From NCBI GenBank assembly GCA_016785225.1, contig JAFBJZ010000375.1, positions 5,313,501 to 5,377,500 of the forward strand: DNA of 64,000 nucleotides. The letters run 5' to 3'. Positions 27,001 to 38,900 of this stretch are shown in pieces. The stretch is from Psettodes erumei (taxonomy: Eukaryota; Chordata; Actinopteri; Pleuronectiformes; Psettodidae). Positions within the stretch are counted from its first letter, which is position 1; every line of letters starts with the position of its first letter. The translations under genes were made by a program, and so were the position numbers. The notes beneath the pieces are model-generated. The model saw nothing but the letters and a program-made list of their open reading frames with translations. It did no database searches and had not been told where the DNA came from.

Positions 27001-29930
27001 GGTTACTCCCAAACCGCTGCTTCTGTGAAGTTGGCTCAGCAGTGTTTCATACACAAACGGAGCATGAGAAAAGGTTGTCACTGGGCAGTCACTATGCTTA
27101 CAAATGAAGACCCCATCTGGGGCACATGTGGCTCATACAATCCATGAAGAAATGGAAGAATGAAAACAAACATCCAAACAAAAAACGAGGTCTATTCTTC
27201 TGTACAGGTAGGGTATATGAAACAAAATAGAACTGACAGACACACAGGAAGAGGAAGAGCAGCTTTTCCTTACTGGTCTGATGTCTAATGTTCATTGGAA
27301 TTCCCATATTAGCTGCATTTCAAGGAGTCTCTCACTGCATCATCCCAAGAATATAAACGTGGCCAGTTACCTGCCACTGCACGATGGACGCATGCAGCAT
27401 TGGGAATGTGACTTACACTTGCAGGCCACAGTGGGACTCAAAGGACTGTCTGTTCTGCATGGTATTTCTGAGCTTGCAACAAAAATCCGGTTAGAGTTTG
27501 CCCATAATGTATGCGGGGTGAGGACCGGCACATTCTTGTGCAGTGTGACGACAAGTCTTGCAATAATATGGAGAGGCCTTTTGCATGAAAATGCAACGCT
27601 GCTACCAAATGGGCTCAGAGTATGCATGTAAGTGCACTAGCATTTCAAACACCCCTGTTGGTTCAAGACACATCAGACAATGAGAACAAAGAGAGAGCAA
27701 GAAGAAAGAGGGGAGGGAAAAGAAGACAGAAAGGTGAGGGGGAATGAGAAAGATGTAAATAACCCTCTAAAAAGAAGAAAGAGGTAGAGGACAAGCAGAT
27801 GGAAATACAAACCATGGTAAAATGATCCGGTGCGACTTCCATCTCTGCAGCAGGCTCAAAGCTATGCTCCACTGGTGTATGCACTGTGTGTGAACAAACT
27901 GTGTGTGCCTGTGCTGGTGTCTGTGTGTGTATGTATACAGTGCATTTACAGCCACTGAGCATTGCTCAGTGTCTTTATGTCAGGTAGCTGTAGGTATAAA
28001 AGCGGTGGGGATGACATGCCAGATCTGGCTGTCATCCATTCTTTGTGGGCAGGTGGAAGGAAGCAAACCCATACTATCCAACAGATAGGGGTCGGATAGT
28101 CAAGGCTGTATCAAGTGAACTCTAATACTGAATCCTTTTTCGACAAAGCTCAATTCAAGTACCTGCATGCATCAAAACATCTCAGCATCAGAAGATGGCA
28201 TCATTTCATTAATGGGACAAAACATAAGAGGTTACGCATGCTCTTGCTCTGCGCAGAGAATGAGCCAGACTGAAAATCTCTGTTTCTAAGGACTTGCAGG
28301 AAAAAAGGATAAAAATGGATACGATAGCGAGAGGGTGGGGAATAAGGGAGGGAGAGGATGGACAAGTGATGAAAGTAATTAAACACTGCCATCTGCTGGT
28401 CAAGGTATGAATGGCTTTGAGTCTGAGGCTAATGCATTTCAACATATGCACCTTGGACCACCTGTTTGCATTGATTCAGGCAAAGTAGATGTGACACACG
28501 AAGGACAGAGGACTGGGCCAGAGCACTGGGCCAGACTTGACATAATAATAATAACGGAAAGCTTCCAAATTCAAACAAGCAATCGTACAACCCTGCTCAG
28601 AAAGAGGCAGATTTAATTTGCTGGTTGAGAGAGAAGGAGCCCTGAGGACAAGGCAATCATTTTGATGCAATCACAGTTATGTTACACCATCCCCATCTTC
28701 TCCTCACTCCTCTTGGCTCATCTAATCGAAGGCAGCGGTGGCAGCAGCGGCAGCAGAGGAATTAAAAGGAAGACCTTCTATAACTCATACTTGTGCGGGC
28801 AGGGTTTTCCTAGCTCAGTTACATTACCTGAGTCATAGTGTATCTTGTATTTCCTCATATGAAAAAGTCTCTGTGGGAAGTACTTACTTTGCTGCTGTTC
28901 ACAAGATGATGCCTTTCTGTGTGACACTTCAAATAAGTGTGAGGGAGCTAGTGTCACAGAGTCACAGTATAAAAGGGCTATATCAGGAGCTTCTTGCTTT
29001 TGACTGTACAAAGATAAGGAGGCTCAAAGCGGGGGAATGACAGGAAGACACAGAGAGATTTTTTGCATATTTAAATGTGTATGCCAGTTACTAGGCCGGA
29101 GGGAGGGAGTTGCAGTCTGTTTCCTGCCTGCATGCGAATGCTCACAGATAGTGACCAATCCTGCAAATCTGCTGCTCTCTTCGTGTTCTTTAAATGCAAT
29201 AGGAGTGCTGCACTCTGTGTACGTGTGGTGTGACCTAAAAATCTAGGTCCACTGTTGTGTGCAACAGTGTGTCTTTAACCACATACCCATCGGGGCTTGA
29301 CTCCATCTGTCCTCCCACTGGGCTCAGATCCCCACATAAAGAGTTTCATTCCAGCACAACAAGGCTGCATAGTGAATGTAAGGTGACTGTCCTCGCATTG
29401 TGCACCTCCTTTACTAAGACCCGATCGTGTCTGCAATGATAAAACTTCAGTACTTCAGGACTACTGTGTAAAATCTGACAGTGCCCACCATTGCAACAAC
29501 CAAATCTTTCCAGGTTGGTGTATTGGTGAAACTTTGAGTGGCTTACTAATGTGCACTGGCCATTAAAGACATAGTTCACTTTAGTAAAAAAGAGGAACAT
29601 TTGTGTAGAAAGAGTATTTTTGTTATTTCACTGAAACATATCCATCAAACCAAATTACTGTCAAACTACTGGGAAAAGAAGCAGAACTGAGTTTATTTCC
29701 ATATTCATATATAAATGAATCAAGGTCCAGAAGGCCAGGGTTTGACTTCTGCCTTATATAATAATTGTTAATTAAACTCAAATACTGGTAATACTAACAA
29801 ACTAATGTTAAATTATATTTAAAAAATCACATTAACTGTTTACTTTTAAGGCCAAGCTTTCTTAAGGTTTGTACCACACTGTAAAAACAAACTCCACTAA
29901 CATATTTGATGGGGAGCAGTTAAAGTTAAA

Positions 29931-29979
<49 letters not shown>

Positions 29980-32947
29980 GATGGGTGGGTGGGGGTGGGG
30001 GGCTAATGCAGCTAATGGTGCTAATGGCGCCCTTTTGTTATATGCCAACTGATGCTGGAATTGAGTGAATTTGAACTGATGCTGACCTCCCTTTTTTCTG
30101 TTAATAGATCTTGTACCTCAGTGTCCTAAGTTGACTCATTCCAAACTAATTCTGGATGTCAGTAAAAAAAAAAGTATAGATGAGGTCACCCCTTCTTTCT
30201 TGCCTTATTCATAAGCTGCCCTTTCACTCTAGCTATAGACCGGCATCTGTGCCCAGAATTTCAAAATCTTGTCTAACCTTTTGTTTCACAGACTGTACAT
30301 GTTCAGGAACAAGTGAGGCAATGTGCTCAACATCTTTTCCATTTGCATTTTAGTGGCATGTAAGCCACAGTCATCCTACAAACACATAGGATGTCTTTCC
30401 CCCCCCCTAATTAAAAGTGGAAGAGAATCCACAGAGCAGGCAATCCACGTGCTCACTGATTTTCTAATGTGGTGCTGCTTTCACAGATGATTGCACATGC
30501 TTGGCAATGAGATAGAGGAGATGAAAGGTACTGTGTTCTTTTCTTCAGTCATCCAAAAAAGGAATTCTTGTTTACAGTGTGATCCTGATTACTCATCCAA
30601 GTAAGTGTGAGGCTGGTATTAATCATTATGTCCATTTTATCATACATCTGCATTTCTGTGTGACTAAATGTCCTCTAATGTCTGAGTGAAAGAGGGTGTA
30701 GAAAATTACGACATCTGTTTGGCAGGGAGAACAACTTGTCCGTCCGCTCCATTAATGAAATGAGAACCCCCAGACTTCAGCAAGTTAACAAAAGAATAAA
30801 TCAACACAACTGAAAAGGGCTCCAATAATAAGCCTTTGCCTGTCTACGTGAGTCTGGGTCTGTGCTAGAGTTACGTCTTCTGTCCATGCCTGAAGATTCA
30901 GGTTGAGAAACAGATCAAAGATGACTCAGGACAAGGGGGCAGTACCCCAGAACAGATGGACACAATCGTCCAACTCTGCAGCATCCAGAGGAACTCCATT
31001 ACTGAAAACAAAGCAAGCCTGCATGTGCTCATGACTTTGAGGATGAAAGGAGAGTGAAGGAGACAGAAAGAAAATGGTTTGGGCAATATTGCAGCAGCTC
31101 ATCATATGCAATATGGCGTGTATATAATATGAACACATATGTTTTAACACCAAACACAACCGCATATAAACACAGTCAAGCTCACACACAAAATCCTGCC
31201 ATGCCTCACAGCTTAGTATATCAGGTCATTACTATTCTGAGAGAATCTGACCATAGTCTCTGTAGTGAGTTAAGAATTAAATATGCGCCAGCTTCAGGCA
31301 AGCACACAGGGCTGAGCAAGGGCAATTTGTCTCATTGAACTGCTGCCTGTCTGCCGCATGGATTCAAATTATTTTTTGCTTTTCTAAAAAAGATGTTCTG
31401 CTTTGCATAAAACAGACTTGATGTGATTATTATAGGCCACGGAAGAGAATGCAGAATAACTGGATAATAGGTTTCAGAAGGAAAACGGAAGAGAGTTCTT
31501 CCCAAAGCACAGATAACATTTAGTTATTGTCAGTGTCTATGTATCACTCTCCTGGTTCGCCATTTTTCCCCACAGCAGCAACAGCACCCAGAAAGAATAT
31601 AACATACTTGCAATCTCCAAATAATCCCACAAGGGGTCACTCACACACTGCAAACTAGCAACCTTGTGCACAGAACACTGTCTCATGCAGTTTAGGCTTA
31701 TGTTTTCAGCTTTCAGATTGTATCACATCAATGTGCCTGATATAACCCATACCAAATCTATGATCATATCACTCTTATGAAGAAATAATAAACAAATGAC
31801 TTCAATAAGAAAGTATGAAGGCAATCACAGCAATCACCTCTGCCAACATGCTACCATTTAGAGCTTAAGAAATTCAAAAACTTCTAGTTTGTTACAACTG
31901 AGAGTTTGCACATTAATTTTGTTTGATACAACTGTGGGCCTTATCAGTCATGACCCAAGCTGAAGCTTTTACCCTTAAACAGTGATCCTAAAGCCTCCAT
32001 CTCAGTGGCCAGAGCACTGTTGATTATTCGATTCTACAAGGACACTTTGAGATGACTCTGGATGTTGACATCAACAAGAGACTTTTTTCATTTAAACATC
32101 CTCATTTAAACATGCTGTGAGTTCAATGTCCCAACCTCCTTCATGTAGTGAAAAAAGTTTGGAAATGGAATAAAACTGTTTGACTTAGTTTGAACCTGTT
32201 CAATCAAAATGTGTGCTCGTATAATCAAAATGCTACGGTACAGTGATTGGTCGTGTGAAACCACTATATAAACCTATGTAGGATCTAAAAATAATGATGT
32301 CATATTAGGAGAATTTAGTAAAAAAGAGAGGAAGAACAGACAAAGCACAAGCTGAAGCCAGTGAGGTCAATAGGTGTCAATTTACTGTCGACAGGATAAG
32401 AATGTGGGACGGAGGCTCGGCGACACAGGGACCCCCCCAGAAAGCTCCTACACCACGCCAGCTGCTTTGAAACGGAAGATGTGAGACAAGTTCACTTGAG
32501 GTGATGTTTGATTGGTTGTGGTAAGATGGGTGGATACTTTTTTCATATGAAAGGTGCACTCTGAGACAAAATCCAAGTTCTGTTGGGCTATATGCTTGTC
32601 ATTGGCACAATGAACTCTTCTTTGCTCTCGACTCTGCTTGACTCCAGCGGTATCTTTGCCTGGTTTTACCTACTGCTTCAGAAGTCTTAGACTCAGCAAG
32701 ATTAAAGACTTGACTTTTGACATTTGTCTCAACAACCACCTAAACAGCAAAAAGTCATTGCAACATTTAACCACTAGATGGCAGCGGAGAATCACAGTTA
32801 TGAAGGAAACTAAGTTTTGAACACAAATGAGTTCAGTTTTGTCTTGCAGATTTAAATACAAGGCAAGCAGCAACAATGTGGCTCAAGCATAAGAAACAAT
32901 GGTTCATTAAATATAAAGGAAAAAAACATACTTCACATTTCATCGAT

Positions 32948-32993
<46 letters not shown>

Positions 32994-35900
32994 ATGGCAC
33001 AGAGAGACCCAGACAGAAATAACCTATACGTAAATATGTCATTGTGGTAAGATATTACACATCTCAGTGTTAAAGCCCATACAGATTCAGCAACAATGTC
33101 AGCCTTTACAAAATGGTGCAGGGTTAGGGTTGAGAAATGTCAGCTACTATTGATGCACCTGCAGCACACCCGGCAATACCGTTGTCACTGTTACATAAAT
33201 GTACGAGATGCTATAATGTATTCATGCAGCATATGAGTCATAGGTGAAAAAAAAACTGTGAATGCATTCAGGTGTCTGTCTCCATGAGCTTTAAAACATT
33301 GTAGGTGACTATATAAGAGTAGTCCCTTCAAGAGCTGATTAAAATGCTTATAAAGATAGACATATCACAGTCAGAATATATGCAGTATGTGCTAAGTGTA
33401 GTAGTTCAAAGAAAAACAGAATGCTCGTTTACTTACATCAAACTCATTGAGGGCAGCAGCCAGTTCTCCAATGCCAGCATGGCCATGCTTCTCATCGGTG
33501 GGTGAGGTGGCCTGAGCAGCGCTGGAAATGCCTCCGATGGCCTCCTGCACCTGCTTGAACACGTAGTCTCGGTTGGCACGTGTGGCTGCCACATCTGGGT
33601 GGCGCAAGAAGGCCTGTGAGGCCGTGTACAGCATGGTGGCGTTTTTCTTAAGGGCCCCACGCGCAGCTGCCATCTCATCTCGACACTGGGGGTCTTTCAG
33701 TTCCTGCGAAGGTGACAAAGTCAAGTCAAGTGAGCGCCCCCAAAGAAAAGGTCAGTCTTACCAACAATCACAATATTGTGCAAAGGCAAAACAGTGTATT
33801 TCTCAAAATGTTACAGTATTTATTTCAGAAGAAATATGTACAATTTCGATATTACAGTTATTAAACAATAAAAAATTTCCTGCAAAGACTGAATAGGTAT
33901 TGTAAAAGTAAGGCGGGGGGGTATCAGCAGTTCAGCAACCCATATTAGTAAAACACGTTTACGTATTACACCACAATGGCCTTGTGTGAGGCTCCATGAA
34001 AGCTAGCCTTAATGAGACTTGATAAAAAGCAGATAGAAACTACTTTTGCTAGTCACTCAGTGAAGTCAATCAGGTTTCTCTATGCACGAGTAAGGCTGCA
34101 TTTCAAAAAACTTTGATCCCAAGATGAATAGTTAAAACTTGGTTTGGGTTTGAGCATCTAACCATGCCATATGTTGGGCTTAGACTCTAACATCACCACC
34201 CCATTTATCTCTGTAAGAGCCATTTTCCCATGAGAGCTCCCTGTGCCTGAACGTGACACATAAGCTGAGAGTGGTTTCCTATTTTTCTGAAAAAAGCAGT
34301 TACCTGCTGTCTCCGGGCTGCCACATAGTTAAGCTTCACCATCTCCTTCCCAAACTCCTTGAAGCGGTTGGCCAGGTCCTGCTCATTGGTTGCATTCTTT
34401 ACCCCCTCCAGGGCCTCCTCCACCTGTCACGCGCATGCAAACACGCACACACACACTGAGTCTTTCCAGACTTTAAAAATGTGACTACTAAGTCTTGACC
34501 TATATATTTTAATTAAGTAATAAACTCTACAGCATAAAGGTTACAACTTGTTTTAAAGTAAAATGATAACACAACAGTTCTGCTTTACTCCTGTGTAATT
34601 GTGAACCAGGTTTAAAAAGGCAATATCCATTTACTGAAGCAATTTTAATGGGTCTCAGTTCGGCAATCTACATCCTTTTTGTGGGTACATTCTGATTCTA
34701 AAGTTCTTTCTATCCCTAATGAAAGTGCCACACAAGATGTAACGGAGAAAGGAGAAGAGAGAAGGATAACTTTTAAGTGGCCTTTGATGGCAGGGCTTAT
34801 ACTGGCTTGAGTTAAGCCCCTCTGTGGGCCTCAAGAGTGGAGCTGGGAAAAAAAAGGACTGTGTGTGTTTTTGAGAGAGGGACAAAGTGAGCTACTGGAG
34901 GTGCAAGCAGGCATGAGTTTGTGTCAGATTATACCAGTGGCATATCATTCTTTTGAGCACCCTGTATTAGCTTCTCTTTCAAAGCCCCGAGCCACTTCCC
35001 GAAGTTCTTCGAATGACTCTACACTGTGAGTGAGTGGGAAGGAAATGTGTAGTTAATCACACCAGGGCACCAGGGTATGATATTAATGCAGTACAATCAG
35101 ATGTGTGTTCCCAGGATGCTCCTCCATGCTTCATCGAGTGTATATGCTAATGTGTGCAGAGGGCAGGATGAAAGCATACATTGTCCTTCCTTTCACATTT
35201 GACGGCCTTTAAGTACATTCAAGTTTAAGTGATGCATTCAGGGAGTCTGTCATTTCGACATTCATTAGTCATTTCTCGTTAGATTTACTAACATGAGTGT
35301 TGACAGTGGTCGAACTCACACATCATGACCAATAAAGCACGTTTTGTTCTTTGGGTGACAGCTGCACTTACAATTTTAAGGTGGGCCAGCAGTCTCATGA
35401 CGTCAGCCATGTCGGCGAGGATGAGCAGGCGCGTGACAGCAGAGAGCAGGGCACGGGCGGCCCTCACCATCGTGCCACGCTTCACGGAGGAGCATGGGTC
35501 ATCCGCAAACTCTGATGAGGCAATGCGCATTGTCTCTCCTGCCAGACAGAAGGGAGAAATCAGCCATCAGAAATGAGGGATATCATCATACAGTACATTA
35601 GAACATAATCTGTGTGTATGAACTTGTGCATATTTCACACACCTGTTTTTGGTGAGCTAATGTTTGTGGTTTAACTCCACTGGCATGATTGACTATTCCT
35701 GTACATATAAACCGGTGTAAGGTCCACAACTACCTGCCTTCATTCAGGTCAGAGCTGTTAATTGTGAGGAGACATGTGGTTCAGAATTTGGCTTTATAGA
35801 AGAGCAATTTTGCTCAAACCCACACAACCATGGAGATGTAAGAACTCAGGGGGTTTTGTAACCGAGAAGCCCCTGGTTTGGTGAACTCCTGTCAACCATT

Positions 35901-38900
35901 TCCCCTTAAATGAAGTAACACTGATTATGTTACAGACTGATTACTGTTAAATCCCAAACAGCATCAACTCTTAAGACAAACTGCATAAACATGTTTAGTT
36001 ATTGTTTTAAAACATTTAGTTCTTTGTTATTCCTTTTTTTTCAAGGTTCATTTAATGATGCTTATATACATCTATCCACTGGTGAATTACCAGGCCTTTT
36101 CTAAATAATGATGCAAAGTGCTTCCTGCTGGCTCAGTAGCTCTGTTGCTCTCTTGGCATAAATAAAGTTCTTTGTACTGTGGCAATGCTCAGTGTATGGG
36201 AAAAAAAAGCCTAAACCCTACAAAAAAAAACCTAATCAGAGAAAAACGCGTCCTAACATGCATTTGCATTCATTCTCAAAGAAACACACGCTTAAGCTAA
36301 ACAAGCTCAAGAACACACAGGCAGCTGCTGGTGACACGACAACTCTTTCTGGCCCAGTGGTGAGCTCATGAAGAGCGACATCACCAATGGCTTGATTACC
36401 AATCCCTTCAGTGGTCTGAAATCAGCATCTATAATTTCATCAGGCAAAGATAAAGGACTTTGCGATGATGAGGTCACAGTGACAGAGGCCTGATTAGGCA
36501 ATGACTGATTTGAGGGGGTTTCACAATGACCTTAACTAGGCGGATGATGCCATTTGGCTGGGGACACCTCTGGCTGTTGTGAAGGTTTTATAGAAATGTG
36601 ATGTCCTGCTGAGTACAACACAGCATATTTCTGTGGTCATAAGTTTAACATTATTAATATAAAACTGGTCTTCCCTGATGACCTGACAAGTGTTAAAGGA
36701 GGTTGAGGACAGGGCTCCATCAGCAGTCTACTTGTGTGCTGAAGAGCCTACGAGCATGCCTCGTCTTTTCATAATGGCAGGGTTTGGGGATGTGGAATGT
36801 TAACTTTCATCTCCCAATCAAGCGTTGTTTTTTCTCCACCAGAGTATTTTCCTGGGAATGAAAGGTACCGAGGTTGATTCATTGCCTTTTTTTCCACAGG
36901 GAATTACCATCTTAAGAATCAGAACCATCAAAAGAACCAGAAAGGGCAGTGTAAGGATCTTGGGCATGAACAACATAAATGCAGAAATGTGCTTTTAAAA
37001 CTGGCCCTCAAGGCATGATTTTTTTAACACAGCCTTCCACTGGTTTTTCACTCTCACGCCCCAAACAAGTGGGATATTGTCCTTTTTGATGTCAGCTACG
37101 GTGCCGACCTGTATGGCAACAGTCATGCCTCGGGAGAGCTGCGTGCCAGCGCAGTCAAGTTGGCGTTCGCCAGCAGAGTGGCGGCCAAGTTGAGCTGACA
37201 GTGCAGGATGAGGAATACGGCTTCAACACGGCATACACTGAGCTCCATTTGCTCTTTCTGCTGATGTAGTTATTGAGCGGGGAATCCAATTCCATTCTGG
37301 GGACAAACACTTGATTCACATAAAGATTCACTGACTTGCGCGCAGCACTGAAAAAAATAATTTTGGAGAGCTACAAAATGACTGTGACATTGCGCCATCT
37401 GAGCAGGAAGATTCCCAGAAAGATGGAGCACCATGAGTTGAAAGTGAAGCGCTGCAGCCATGCTGAAGTTGACAGACTTCAGAAATTTTGAAATAGTTTC
37501 TAATGAGAATGGGTGTCTACAGTGTCTTAAAATTCAGCGAGGCTCCCCTCTATTACAGACAGTCGAAGTTTTAATGATGCATGACTTTAGGGTAAACAAC
37601 TCCAGAATTAGGCTCATTACATTCATGAGGATGCATGCACCAAGTAAAGCCCAACACTAATGGCCTCTAATCTGTTATACCTAATGGATTTGCCCTGCCA
37701 CTCTTAACTCTACATTTGTCTTAAGTTGTATAGACATTTGACTTATTCTGGCATTCAGAGGGCTTAATAATTTCCCCAACATTACAATTTTACAATCAAT
37801 TATTCTCCCTATATGGCTTTGATGAGGGCTTTTTGACATAGATACAATAGGAGCTCCAAAGGGACCGACAGCAGGTGGGCAATCCTTTACGGGTAATGAA
37901 TTATGCTCTAGAAAGTTTGGAAGCAAGTCCAATCACACAGTATACTGCACTATAGATCTGGTATGTGAGTCAGATATTGATCAGGGGAGGAGAAAAGCAA
38001 TAATAACACTACTGAGGGCAAGGGAGGACTTCTAAATGTCTGTTGGGGAAAAAAAATGATACCTAATCATAGTACAACATAAAGAGCACAAGCGTTGTGT
38101 CTGCGTGAGAACATCCAACCAGCCCACCTTGCTTACGGACATCCTCCACGGCAGCGATGAGCTCCTCCTTGAGGTCCTGGCTGTCTTTGGCGATCTGCTC
38201 ACCCTTCTCCAGAAAGTTCTGGGTTGCCTGTTCAACGGACACTGCCAGGACATGGGCCTTCTTGGAGCGCCCCTTCTTCTTACTAGATGGCCCTTTGTTG
38301 CTGGTGTTCACCAGGGTAGTCACCTGTACAACAGGAGAGGGCATTACAAATACAGAGATACAGTATAAACAGTACTTTTTTTTTTAATGATGAGCCAAAA
38401 TGTGCGAGTGCCTTTTGGTTTGGCTTATTAAACAAAATAATGTGGGAAAAAATGTTTAACTATTTATATTAATCCTACTGGGATGATCAAACAAAAGCCA
38501 TCACCTTTTCTGAAAGAGGAAATCTTACTTTGAAAGTAAGTATCAGAAAGCTATGAAACAAGCAATACATTAAGCTCATTCAGCCTGCAAGACAGGCGAT
38601 AGCGCAGCAGCAATCATGGCTGCCTGAAAAGAATTTATGAACGGAAACGTTGCCATTACTTGTACTGCAGTGACACCTTGAACACAATGACACACGTCTG
38701 TCTGGGGCCAGGGAGGAAGCACACGGACAGAGTTGCTCATTAGGAGTATCAGTCTGACAGCAGCTGAACTTGCCCAATGGGGTGAAATGATTAGTTTGTG
38801 GAATATATCAGAGGCTTCTACTTTGAAAAGGTGTGAAAAGCAAAGTCCTGTCCTTAATCTCAATGGATGTAGAAACAGTAGACCAAGTTAACCTTTTTTT

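Larger units (their letters stand above)
9070..33436 (-). other. 24.4-kb ctnna2 intron between residues 284 and 285
   Basis: No further exon or RNA gene recognised. Contents seen: a T20 run at 12304-12323 (an A20 run on the transcript strand), short AT repeats at 11675-11690 and 22235-22251, polypurine tracts at about 20795-20866 and 27671-27750, a GCAGCG-type short repeat at about 28731-28757, the GT/G-rich block at 29933-30001 and (TG)21 at 32951-32992. The ORFs of 80-140 codons in this interval lack splice context or family resemblance. Confidence 0.75.

Noticed and set aside
33121..33130. Telomere-like GGGTTAGGG motif
   Set aside because: Fewer than two full units; not an interstitial telomeric array.
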